Assembly: GCF_003344965.1 (NCBI RefSeq)
Contig: NZ_CP031194.1
Span: 5,890,001-5,954,000 of the forward strand
Reading direction: 5' to 3'
Length of the DNA stretch: 64,000 bases
Source: Streptomyces paludis
GTDB taxonomy: Bacteria > Actinomycetota > Actinomycetes > Streptomycetales > Streptomycetaceae
Within the stretch, counting starts at the first letter, position 1. Each line of letters starts with the position of its first letter. The notes beneath the pieces were generated by a model that did no database searches, was not told the DNA's origin, and saw nothing but the letters and a program-made list of their open reading frames with translations. The position numbers and the translations under genes were made by a program. Positions 36,534-47,352 of this stretch are shown piece by piece.

Positions 36534-36860
36534 ATGTCCGGGCGGACGAGCGACCGAGCATGCCCTGAGCGAACCTGCGTGGGCTGCCGGGAGCGAGCGG
36601 CCAAGAGCGATCTGCTGCGCATCGTGCTGGTCGGTGACCAATGTGTCCCCGATCCACGCGGTACGCTGCCCGGCCGGGGTGCGTATACGCACCCCGTTCT
36701 GAACTGTCTCGATCTGGCGGTCCGCCGCCGGGCGTTCCCCCGGGCCTTCCGGGTCCAGGGACCGCTCGACACCGCGCGACTGCGCCGGGCCGTCGGGACG
36801 AGCACCGCCATGGAGACGAGTCCGGCCATGGAGACAGGCACTGCGCAGGCAGCGCTGTAA
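36534..36860 (+). CDS. rnpM: YlxR/RnpM family RNA-binding protein
   Basis: A 108-aa protein with the YlxR (DUF448) signature RTCVGCRERAAKSDLLRIV, then GRGAYTHPVLNCLDLAVRRRAFPRAFR. In B. subtilis this family binds RNase P and tunes tRNA maturation. The last 20 residues (TSTAMETSPAMETGTAQAAL) are an extra tail with a short repeat. ATG at 36534 follows GGGAGGT; TTG at 36528 is a weak alternative. It sits in its usual place between nusA and infB. Confidence 0.9.
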   Translation: MSGRTSDRACPERTCVGCRERAAKSDLLRIVLVGDQCVPDPRGTLPGRGAYTHPVLNCLDLAVRRRAFPRAFRVQGPLDTARLRRAVGTSTAMETSPAMETGTAQAAL

Positions 36861-36928
36861 GAAGAAGTACGGCACGGAATCCCGTGCGGTTCAGGTACCT
36901 CGCGAGTTGGAAGTAGGTCGAGATTGCG

Positions 36929-36996
36929 ATGAGCACTCGATGAGTACGCGATGAGTACGCCCATGAAGTAGCGACGGTCCGGCGGTAACCCGGACC
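36929..36996 (+). promoter_or_regulatory. infB leader: three overlapping micro-ORFs and a hairpin
   Basis: Three micro-ORFs overlap by ATGA: 36929-36943 (MSTR), 36940-36954 (MSTR) and 36951-36971 (MSTPMK). They arise from an 11-bp direct repeat CGATGAGTACG. A 7-bp stem GGTCCGG-CGGTAAC-CCGGACC (36976-36996) follows, and AGGAG and the GTG of infB come right after (37001-37012). The layout resembles a translational attenuator. This is a sequence observation; regulation is inference. Confidence 0.5.
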
Positions 36997-37009
36997 TAAA
37001 AGGAGCGAA

Positions 37010-40120
<3,111 letters not shown>

Positions 40121-40134
40121 CGCACATCTGCCGT

Positions 40135-40177
40135 CCGGGGCCGGTCGACGGGACGTAATTCCGTCGATCGGCCCCGG
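40135..40177 (+). terminator. Long imperfect hairpin after infB
   Basis: Arms 40135-40153 and 40159-40177 pair over 19 bp with two mispairs or wobbles, loop CGTAA. It lies 15 bp after the infB stop; no T-tract follows. It may attenuate rather than stop transcription into the DUF503-rbfA-truB genes. Confidence 0.7.
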
Positions 40178-40201
40178 CCGTTCCGTGTACGGTTTCGATG
40201 C

Positions 40202-40222
40202 CCCTGCCAAGCGCTGGCAGGG
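40202..40222 (+). promoter_or_regulatory. Second hairpin before the DUF503 gene
   Basis: A perfect 8-bp stem CCCTGCCA-AGCGC-TGGCAGGG, 36 bp before the DUF503 ATG. It may be an operator or an RNA structure in the leader. Confidence 0.4.
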
Positions 40223-40257
40223 CGTCGAACCCGTACCGGCGGGACATCCGGACGTCT

Positions 40258-40551
40258 ATGTATGTGGGGACTCTGTCCTTCGATCTGCTCCTCGGCGACG
40301 TACGGTCGTTGAAGGAGAAACGCTCTGTCGTCCGGCCGATCGTCGCCGAGCTGCACCGGAAGTTCGCGGTGAGCGTGGCGGAGACCGGCGGCCAGGACCT
40401 CCACCGCAGGGCCGAGATCGGCCTGGCCGTGGTGTCCGGCGACTGGGAACACCTCACGGACGTGCTCGACCGCTGCGAGCGCATGGTCGCCGGCCGGCCC
40501 GAGGTGGAGCTGCTGTCGGTACGGCGGCGGCTGCACAGCGACGAGGACTGA
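40258..40551 (+). CDS. DUF503 family protein
   Basis: A 97-aa protein of the YlxP/DUF503 family: [29 protein letters not shown], then [27 protein letters not shown]. It is commonly found between infB and rbfA, as here. The family is small, single-domain and of unknown function, probably linked to ribosome or translation processes by context. ATG at 40258 was chosen because the family starts MxVGxL; a longer frame upstream crosses a hairpin. Confidence 0.9.
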   Translation: MYVGTLSFDLLLGDVRSLKEKRSVVRPIVAELHRKFAVSVAETGGQDLHRRAEIGLAVVSGDWEHLTDVLDRCERMVAGRPEVELLSVRRRLHSDED

Positions 40552-40648
40552 CCGGGACGACGAGAACCGGCCGGGACTCGCCGGGACGACCGGGCGACAC
40601 AAGACTGACCTGCACGACAAGAAACCCAGAAGGAAGAGTGACGGACCG

Positions 40649-41158
40649 GTGACCGACAACGCGCGGGCCCGCAAGCTGGCCGATCGCATCCAGGTCGTGG
40701 TCGCGGAGACCCTGGACCGGCGTATCAAGGACCCGCGACTCGGCTTCGTGACCATCACGGACGCCCGCGTCACCGGCGATCTGCGGGAGGCCACGGTCTT
40801 CTACACGGTCTACGGCGACGACGAGGAGCGCGCGGCCTCCGCCGCCGCCCTGGAGAGCGCCAAGGGCGTGCTGCGCTCCGAGGTGGGCCGCCAGACCGGC
40901 GTCCGCCACACCCCGAGCCTGGCGTTCGTACCCGACGCCCTCCCGGACAACGCCCGCACCATCGAGGACCTCCTCGACAAGGCGCGCGCCAAGGACGCGG
41001 AGGTACGGGACGTGTCCACCGGGAAGTCCTACGCGGCCGGGGCCGACCCGTACCGCAAGGACGACGACCCGGACTCCGACGACGACCCCGCCACGGACGG
41101 CGGCCCGGGCACCGACGGCCCGGGCACCGGCCGCACGGACGGTGCCGCCGCGGAATGA
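40649..41158 (+). CDS. rbfA: Ribosome-binding factor A
   Basis: A 169-aa 30S maturation/cold-adaptation factor. KH-like core: [48 protein letters not shown], then [26 protein letters not shown]. The last 45 residues are a disordered Asp/Gly/Pro tail. GTG at 40649 has AAGGAAG upstream. Its TGA overlaps the ATG of truB (ATGA), so the two are translationally coupled. Confidence 0.95.
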   Translation: MTDNARARKLADRIQVVVAETLDRRIKDPRLGFVTITDARVTGDLREATVFYTVYGDDEERAASAAALESAKGVLRSEVGRQTGVRHTPSLAFVPDALPDNARTIEDLLDKARAKDAEVRDVSTGKSYAAGADPYRKDDDPDSDDDPATDGGPGTDGPGTGRTDGAAAE

Positions 41159-42054
41159 CTCAGCAGAACACGACGCCCGACGGGCTTGTCATCGTCGACA
41201 AGCCGTCGGGCTTCACTTCGCACGACGTCGTCGCCAAGATGCGCGGGATCGCCAGAACCCGGCGCGTCGGCCACGCCGGCACCCTCGACCCCATGGCGAC
41301 GGGCGTTCTCGTCCTCGGCGTGGAGCGGGCCACGAAACTCCTCGGCCACCTCGCGCTGACCGAGAAGGAGTACCTCGGCACGATCCGGCTCGGCCAGAAC
41401 ACCGTCACGGACGACGCCGAGGGGGAGATCACCTCCGCCACCGACGCCTCCGCCGTCAAGCGCGAAGCCATCGACACCGGGATCGCGGCGCTGACCGGCC
41501 CGATCATGCAGGTGCCGTCCAAGGTCAGCGCCATCAAGATCGACGGAAAGCGCTCGTACGCGCGGGTCCGCGGCGGCGAGGAGTTCGAGATCCCGGCCCG
41601 CCCGGTCACCGTCTCGTCCTTCCGGCTGTACGACGTCCGCGCGGCCGTCGCCGAGGACGGCACCCCCGTCCTCGACCTGGTCGTCTCCGTCGTCTGCTCG
41701 TCCGGCACCTATATCCGCGCCCTCGCCCGCGACCTGGGCGCCGGCCTCGGCGTCGGCGGCCATCTCACGGCGCTGCGCAGGACCCGGGTGGGCCCGTACG
41801 CGCTGGACGCCGCGCGGACGCTCGACCAGCTCCAGGAGGAGCTGACCGTCATGCCCGTCGCCGACGCCGCCGCGGCGGCGTTCGCCCGCTGGGACGTCGA
41901 TGACAAGCGGGCAAAGCTGCTGGTCAACGGCGTACGGCTGGATATGCCGGCCTTCCCCACCAGCCCCGTCGCCGCGTTCGACCCCGAGGGGCGCTTTGTC
42001 GCGCTCGTCGAGGAGCAGCGCGGCAAGGCCAAGAGCCTCGCGGTCTTCGCCTGA
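41155..42054 (+). CDS. truB: tRNA pseudouridine(55) synthase
   Basis: A 299-aa enzyme isomerising U55 in the T-arm of tRNAs. N-terminal [21 protein letters not shown], and the catalytic D45 in [17 protein letters not shown]; further [27 protein letters not shown] and [17 protein letters not shown]-terminal TruB-type extension is present (about 220-299). ATG at 41155 overlaps the rbfA stop. A strong terminator follows 4 bp after its own stop. Confidence 0.97.
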   Translation: MTQQNTTPDGLVIVDKPSGFTSHDVVAKMRGIARTRRVGHAGTLDPMATGVLVLGVERATKLLGHLALTEKEYLGTIRLGQNTVTDDAEGEITSATDASAVKREAIDTGIAALTGPIMQVPSKVSAIKIDGKRSYARVRGGEEFEIPARPVTVSSFRLYDVRAAVAEDGTPVLDLVVSVVCSSGTYIRALARDLGAGLGVGGHLTALRRTRVGPYALDAARTLDQLQEELTVMPVADAAAAAFARWDVDDKRAKLLVNGVRLDMPAFPTSPVAAFDPEGRFVALVEEQRGKAKSLAVFA

Positions 42055-42058
42055 ACAC

Positions 42059-42092
42059 CGTGGAGCGGGCAGGCGAGCCTGCCCGCTCCACG
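42059..42092 (+). terminator. Intrinsic-type terminator after truB
   Basis: A perfect 15-bp stem (42059-42073 with 42078-42092), loop CGAG, 4 bp after the truB stop. No clear T-run. It closes the rimP-truB cluster; the remaining 250 bp before ribF show no gene. Confidence 0.88.
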
Positions 42093-42342
42093 ATCCCCCT
42101 CCGGCAGGGATCTATCCACCCCGAGCCCCGCATTCACCCCAACAGGCGGGCGCACGGAGTGTCCGGAGGGTGCACAGGGGGCGTGCCCGGCTCACGGCGG
42201 CGGTGTACCGGCCCCGGACGGCGGCGGTCGGTGGCGGCCGGCGTTCAACGGTGCCGGTGCGGGCCATGGGGGCCGGGCATGGCAGTCTTAGATCTGCGTA
42301 ACTGGAAATCATGTACATGGGTTCGGGCGAGGAGCGGTCACA

Positions 42343-43281
42343 GTGCAGCGCTGGCGTGGCTTGGAGGACATCCCCCAGGACTGGGGGCGCAGCGTCGTCA
42401 CCATCGGCTCGTACGACGGGGTGCACCGCGGACACCAGCTGATCATCGGCCGGGCCGTTGAACGCGCCCGTGAGCTGGGCGTTCTCTCGGTCGTCGTGAC
42501 CTTCGACCCGCACCCCAGCGAGGTCGTCCGCCCCGGCAGCCACCCGCCCCTGCTCGCCCCCCACCACCGGCGCGCCGAACTGATGGCCGAGCTGGGCGTG
42601 GACGCGCTGCTGATCCTGCCGTTCACCCTCGCCTTCTCGAAGCTCTCGCCCGCCGACTTCATCGTCAAGGTCCTTGTCGACAAGCTGCACGCGCGCGCCG
42701 TCATCGAGGGCCCCAACTTCCGCTTCGGCCACCGGGCGGCGGGCAATGTCGCCGTCCTCGCCGACCTCGGCCCGACCTACGAATACGAGGTGGAGGTCGT
42801 CGATCTCTCCCTCAGCGGAGCGGCGGGCGGCGGCGAGCCCTTCTCGTCCACCCTCACCCGCCGACTGGTCGCCGAGGGCGATGTCGCGGGCGCGGCGGAG
42901 ATCCTCGGCCGCCCGCACCGCGTCGAGGGCGTGGTCGTACGCGGCGCCCAGCGCGGCCGTGAGCTGGGCTTCCCCACGGCCAACGTCGAAACCCTCCCGC
43001 ACACCGCGATCCCCGCGGACGGCGTCTACGCGGGCTGGCTCACCGCCGACGGCGAGCGCATGCCCGCGGCCATCTCCGTCGGCACGAACCCGCAGTTCGA
43101 CGGCGTGGACCGGACGGTGGAGGCGTACGCGATCGACCGGGTGGGGCTGGACCTCTACGGGCTGCACGTGACCGTGGACTTTCTGACGTACGTACGCGGG
43201 CAGCGGAAGTTCGAGTCGATCGAGGCGCTGCTGGAAGCGATGGCGGCGGACGTGAAGCAGGCGCGGGAGTTGACGGCGTAG
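42343..43281 (+). CDS. ribF: Bifunctional riboflavin kinase/FAD synthetase
   Basis: A 312-aa enzyme making FMN and then FAD. N-terminal nucleotidyltransferase domain with TIGSYDGVHRGHQ and VVTFDPHPSEVV; C-terminal riboflavin kinase domain with GRELGFPTANVE and PADGVYAGWL, ending in EAMAADVKQARELTA. GTG at 42343 is preceded by GAGGAG. It is monocistronic, between truB and the convergent transporter operon. Confidence 0.96.
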   Translation: MQRWRGLEDIPQDWGRSVVTIGSYDGVHRGHQLIIGRAVERARELGVLSVVVTFDPHPSEVVRPGSHPPLLAPHHRRAELMAELGVDALLILPFTLAFSKLSPADFIVKVLVDKLHARAVIEGPNFRFGHRAAGNVAVLADLGPTYEYEVEVVDLSLSGAAGGGEPFSSTLTRRLVAEGDVAGAAEILGRPHRVEGVVVRGAQRGRELGFPTANVETLPHTAIPADGVYAGWLTADGERMPAAISVGTNPQFDGVDRTVEAYAIDRVGLDLYGLHVTVDFLTYVRGQRKFESIEALLEAMAADVKQARELTA

Positions 43282-43375
43282 CCGTCTGTTTTTGGGCGCG
43301 CGTTCGGGCCCGGCCTGCGCGGGCGGTGCGCCCGCCCCCACCGGCGGGAGGGGGCCGGGGTCGCAGGAGGTGACG

Positions 43376-43463
43376 TCCCCGGATGTAGAGCGTGATTTGT
43401 GCCGCTGTACGGTCCGCAGTCGGCCGACGAAGCCGCACGCGGCGTAAATCATGCATCCGGGGA
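43376..43463. repeat. 88-bp imperfect inverted repeat between ribF and the transporter operon
   Basis: Outer arms TCCCCGGATG (43376-43385) and CATCCGGGGA (43454-43463) are perfectly complementary. After an internal loop, TGATTT pairs with AAATCA, followed by two G-U pairs and GCCGC with GCGGC. Lies between convergent genes (ends 43281 and 43540). May be a bidirectional termination structure, a small RNA hairpin or a MITE-like remnant; no clear target-site duplication. Confidence 0.6.
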
Positions 43464-43539
43464 TGCGCCTCCGGAGTGCCCCGGCCCCCGGCACGGGGAC
43501 AACCGGCCCGCACCCCGAACCGGCCCGCACCACGGCCCC

Positions 43540-44328
43540 CTAGCGGTGGCGGACGGACAACAGCGCCTGGGTGTAGGGGTGCTGAGGTGTCATCAGGACG
43601 TCCTCGACCTGGCCGGTCTCCACGATCCGGCCGCGGTACATCACCGCCACCCGGTCCGCGATGTTCCACGCGAGCCCCAGGTCGTGGGTCACGACCAGCG
43701 CGGACAGGCCGAGTTCGGCGCGCAGGGACAGCAGGAGCGCCAGGATCTCGCCGCGTACGGACGCGTCGAGGGAGGCCACCGGCTCGTCGGCGACGATGAG
43801 TTCCGGTTCGAGGACGAGCGCGCCCGCGATGACGACGCGCTGGCGCTGGCCGCCGGACAGCTCGTGCGGGTAGCGGAGGAAGAAGCGTTCGGGCGGGCGG
43901 AGGCCGGCCCGGGACAGCGCCTCGGCCACGGCCGCGCGTTCGTCGCCCGGGCGGCCGTGGATGCGTGGGCCCTCGGCGACCGCGTCGTACACCGTGTGCC
44001 GGGGGTTGAGCGAGCCGCTCGGGTCCTGGAGGACGAGTTGCACGCGCTTGCGGTACGCCTTGAGGGCGCGCGAGCCGTACGTCAGGGGCTCACCGGCGAA
44101 GACGACACGGCCGGCCGTGGGCGGGACGAGACCGAGCAGGGCGCGCGCGAGGGTGGTCTTGCCGCAGCCCGACTCACCGACCAGGGCGACGATCTCCCCG
44201 GCGCCGATGTCGAGGTCGACCCCGTCGACCGCGCGGGCGGCCGGGGTGCCGCGGCGGCCGGGGAAGACGACGTGGAGGCCGGTGGCGGAGAGCAGCGGGC
44301 CGGGCCGTGGCTCCGGCGGGGTGCTCAT
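43540..44328 (-). CDS. Peptide/nickel ABC transporter ATP-binding protein (DppF/OppF-like)
   Basis: A 262-aa ABC ATPase with Walker [11 protein letters not shown]-loop [13 protein letters not shown], signature LSGGQRQRV, Walker [13 protein letters not shown] and the switch His in [33 protein letters not shown] is typical of OppF/DppF. ATG at 44328 overlaps the stop of the preceding ATPase gene (ATGA, 44325-44328). It is the last gene of the five-gene operon and forms a heterodimer with the DppD-like subunit. Confidence 0.92.
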   Translation of the reverse strand: MSTPPEPRPGPLLSATGLHVVFPGRRGTPAARAVDGVDLDIGAGEIVALVGESGCGKTTLARALLGLVPPTAGRVVFAGEPLTYGSRALKAYRKRVQLVLQDPSGSLNPRHTVYDAVAEGPRIHGRPGDERAAVAEALSRAGLRPPERFFLRYPHELSGGQRQRVVIAGALVLEPELIVADEPVASLDASVRGEILALLLSLRAELGLSALVVTHDLGLAWNIADRVAVMYRGRIVETGQVEDVLMTPQHPYTQALLSVRHR

Positions 44329-45296
44329 GACGGCACCGCCGGGGCGATCCGGACGCAGGCCGCGCGCCGGCCCGGGGCCGCGTCCCGCAGCTCCGGGTCG
44401 TCGGTGGCGCAGCGGTCGAGCGTGACCGGGCAGCGCGGGTGGAACGTACAGCCGCCCGGCAGCGCCGACGGGTCGGGCGGGTCGCCGGGCAGCCCGCGGG
44501 GGGCGCGCCGCGAGGCGGGGTCGCCGACGCGCGGGAAGGCGGCGGAGAGCGCGTGGCCGTACGGATGGAGCGCGGTGTCGTACACGGCGCGCGCCGGTCC
44601 CTCCTCGACGACGCGGCCCGCGTACATGACGGCGAGCCGGTCGCAGGTGTCGGCGAGGACCGCGAGATCGTGGCTGATCATGAGCAGGCTGATGTCCTGG
44701 TCCGCGACCAGGCGTTCGATGAGCCGCAGGATCTGCGCCTGGGTCATGACGTCGAGCGCGGTGGTCGGCTCGTCCGCGACGATCAGCCGGGGGTCGCAGG
44801 CGAGCGCCATGGCGATCATCACGCGCTGGCGCTGGCCGCCGGAGAGTTCGTGCGGGTAGGCGCCGGCGCGGGCCGCGGGGAGGCCGACCTGCTCCAGGAG
44901 CGCGCCGGCGCGGGCGCGGGCGGCGGCCGGGGTGGTGCGCCGGTGGAGGAGGACGGGTTCGGCGATCTGGTCGCCGATCCGGTGGACCGGGTTGAGCGAG
45001 TGCATCGCGCTCTGGAAGACGATCGAGGCGCCCGCCCACCGTACGGCGCGGAGCCGGCCCCATTTCATGGTGAGGACGTCCTCGCCGGCGAGCAGGATCT
45101 CCCCGGAGAGCGTGGCGGTGGGCGGCAGCAGCCGGAGCAGGGCGAGGGCCAGGGTGGACTTGCCGCAGCCGGACTCCCCGGCGAGTCCCAGCTTGCGGCC
45201 CGGCTCGACGGTCAGGCCGACGCCGCGTACGGCGGGGACGGCGCCGGGGCCCGAACCGTACGTCACATGAAGGTTCTTGATCTCCAGCGCGTTCAC
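44325..45296 (-). CDS. Peptide/nickel ABC transporter ATP-binding protein (DppD/OppD-like)
   Basis: A 323-aa ABC ATPase with Walker [11 protein letters not shown]-loop [11 protein letters not shown], signature [15 protein letters not shown], Walker [13 protein letters not shown], and the C-terminal oligopeptide-ATPase extension [22 protein letters not shown] with its conserved Cys residues (GGCxFxPRCP...C). GTG at 45296 overlaps the TGA of the permease gene (GTGA). It works with the adjacent DppF-like ATPase. Confidence 0.93.
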   Translation of the reverse strand: MNALEIKNLHVTYGSGPGAVPAVRGVGLTVEPGRKLGLAGESGCGKSTLALALLRLLPPTATLSGEILLAGEDVLTMKWGRLRAVRWAGASIVFQSAMHSLNPVHRIGDQIAEPVLLHRRTTPAAARARAGALLEQVGLPAARAGAYPHELSGGQRQRVMIAMALACDPRLIVADEPTTALDVMTQAQILRLIERLVADQDISLLMISHDLAVLADTCDRLAVMYAGRVVEEGPARAVYDTALHPYGHALSAAFPRVGDPASRRAPRGLPGDPPDPSALPGGCTFHPRCPVTLDRCATDDPELRDAAPGRRAACVRIAPAVPS

Positions 45297-46255
45297 CGGG
45301 ACACCACCCGCCTCGGGTTGAGTACGGACTCGACGGCGCGTCCGCAGAGCGTGAAGGCGAGCGCGACGCACGCGATGGCGAGGCCGGGCGGCGCCAGGTA
45401 CCACCAGTGCCCGGAGGAGACGGCGCCGGCCTCGCGCGCGTCCTGGAGCATGCCGCCCCACGAGACGACGACCGGATCGCCGAGGCCGAGGAAGGCGAGG
45501 GTGGCCTCCGTGAGGATGGCGGCGGAGATGCCGAGCGTGGTCTGGGCGAGCACCAGCGGCAGCACATTGGGCAGGACGTGGCGCGTCATGATGTGCCGGT
45601 GCCCGCCGCCGAGCGCGCGGGCGCGTTCGATGTACGGGCGGGACTCGACGGCGATGGTCTGGGCGCGGACGAGCCGGGCGGTCGTGGGCCAGCTGGTGAC
45701 GCCGATCGCCAGGATCACCGTCCAGATCGACCGGGACATGACGGTGGCCAGCACGATGGCGAGGACGAGCGTCGGCATCACCAGGAACCAGTCGGTGACG
45801 CGCATGACCACGGTGGCGAACCAGCCGCCGTAGTGTCCGGCGAGGACACCGACCAGCGTACCGATGGCCACCGACAGCGCGGCGGCCAGCAGCCCGACGG
45901 TCAGGGAGATCCGGGAGCCCCAGATCAGCAGGGAGAGCAGCGGGCGCCCGAACTGGTCGGTGCCGAGCGGGAACCGGGCGCTGGGCGGCTCCAGCGCGGT
46001 GCCGGGCGCGTCGGTCACGCGCTGCACGCCGGCGCCGACGATCAGCGGTGCGCACAGGGCGACGATCGCGAGGAGCGAGAGCCCGGCGAGCCCGATGAGC
46101 CCGCCGCGACGGTCCCGGTAGCGCTGCCAGAAGCGGACCAGCGACGCACGGCGGCGGGCGCGCGCGAGCGCGGCGGCGGTGAGCCCGGCGGCGGCGGGCC
46201 CGGCGCCAGTGGGCGGCGCTTCGGCGGGCTCCGGTGCGGTGTTCTCCGGATTCAT
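45293..46255 (-). CDS. Peptide ABC transporter permease (DppC/OppC-like)
   Basis: A 320-aa permease. After a Pro/Ala-rich N-terminus, the OppC_N segment GGLIGLAGLSLLAIVALCAPLIV and HPLGTDQFGRPLLSLLIWGSRISL-type motif (FPLGTDQFGRPLLS) follow, then the BPD domain with EAA loop ERARALGGGHRHIMTRHVLPNVLPLVL. GTGA overlap with the DppD gene downstream and ATGA overlap with DppB upstream. ATG at 46255. Confidence 0.93.
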   Translation of the reverse strand: MNPENTAPEPAEAPPTGAGPAAAGLTAAALARARRRASLVRFWQRYRDRRGGLIGLAGLSLLAIVALCAPLIVGAGVQRVTDAPGTALEPPSARFPLGTDQFGRPLLSLLIWGSRISLTVGLLAAALSVAIGTLVGVLAGHYGGWFATVVMRVTDWFLVMPTLVLAIVLATVMSRSIWTVILAIGVTSWPTTARLVRAQTIAVESRPYIERARALGGGHRHIMTRHVLPNVLPLVLAQTTLGISAAILTEATLAFLGLGDPVVVSWGGMLQDAREAGAVSSGHWWYLAPPGLAIACVALAFTLCGRAVESVLNPRRVVSR

Positions 46256-47352
46256 CGGCCCACCCGGGGATCGAGCAGCGGATGGAGCAGGTCGGCAAGG
46301 AGGTTCATCAGGATCATCGCTCCGGCGAAGACGACGAACAGCCCCTGGACGAGGGGCAGATCGGGCACGCTCAGCGCCTGGTAGAACAGCCCGCCGAGGC
46401 CCGGCCAGGAGAACACCGTCTCGACCAGGATGGAACCGGCCGCCACATGGCCCAGATTGATGAAGACCATGGTGACGGTGGGCAGCAACGCGTTCGGCAC
46501 GGCGTGCCGGCGGCGTACCAGCGCGTCCCGCAGCCCCTTCGCCCGCGCCGTCGTCAGATAGTCGGCGCCCATCTCGTCCAGCAGGGACGACCGCATGACC
46601 AGCAGCGTCTGCGCGTAGCCGACCGCGACCAGCGTGATCACGGGCAGCACCAGATGGTGGGCGACGTCGAGGACGTACCCGAAGCCCGACGAGTCGCCCG
46701 ACTCCATCCCACCGGTGGGGAACAGACCGGGGACGGGACCGATGCCCACCGAGAAGAAGATGATCAGCAGCAGACCGAGCCAGAAGGCGGGCACGGACCA
46801 CAGCGTCAGCGCCAGACCGGTGCTGAGCCGGTCGCCCAGGCCGCCGCTCCGCCAGGCGGCGCGGGTGCCGAGCCAGAGGCCGAGCGCCGAGTAGATCACC
46901 ACGGCGACCCCCGTGAGCAGCAGGGTCGCCGGCAGCTTCTCCGCGATCAGCTCACCGACCGGCGCGTGGAACTGGTACGACGTACCCAGGTCGCCGGTCA
47001 GCGCCTTGGCGCAGTACTCCGTGAACTGCCGCCACAGCGGCAGGTCCAGCCCGAACTGCCGGCGCAGGGTGGCCATCTGCTCCGGCGAGGTCGGGACACC
47101 GTGGGTCATGGCGCGGACCGGGTCGCCCGGGACGATCCGGAAGAGGAAGAAGCTCGTGACGAGGACGGCGAAGAGCGAGACGGCCGCGCCGCCCATCTTG
47201 CCCGCCACATGGAGCGGATACGCGGCCCGGCGGCCGGGAGCGGTCCGGGTGCCCGGAGCGGTACGGGTCGTACGGGCCGGGGCCTCGGCGGGTCCGTACC
47301 GCCCCTGGTCGTCGGCCGCGTCCCCCGCCACTTCGGGGCTTGCGCTACTCAC
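46252..47352 (-). CDS. Peptide ABC transporter permease (DppB/OppB-like)
   Basis: A 366-aa permease with a roughly 50-residue charged N-terminal extension before the first helix (GAAVSLFAVLVTSFFLFRIVPGDPVRA). The RIVPGDP and LDLPLWRQF motifs and EAA loop TTARAKGLRDALVRRRHAVPNALLPT are typical of DppB. GTG at 47352 lies 8 bp upstream of the end of the binding-protein gene, so the two overlap. Alternative starts inside the extension are possible. Confidence 0.9.
   Translation of the reverse strand: MSSASPEVAGDAADDQGRYGPAEAPARTTRTAPGTRTAPGRRAAYPLHVAGKMGGAAVSLFAVLVTSFFLFRIVPGDPVRAMTHGVPTSPEQMATLRRQFGLDLPLWRQFTEYCAKALTGDLGTSYQFHAPVGELIAEKLPATLLLTGVAVVIYSALGLWLGTRAAWRSGGLGDRLSTGLALTLWSVPAFWLGLLLIIFFSVGIGPVPGLFPTGGMESGDSSGFGYVLDVAHHLVLPVITLVAVGYAQTLLVMRSSLLDEMGADYLTTARAKGLRDALVRRRHAVPNALLPTVTMVFINLGHVAAGSILVETVFSWPGLGGLFYQALSVPDLPLVQGLFVVFAGAMILMNLLADLLHPLLDPRVGR

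Noticed and set aside
43376..43463. tRNA gene
   Set aside because: The hairpin does not give a cloverleaf and has no TTCGA T-loop or CCA-type acceptor stem.
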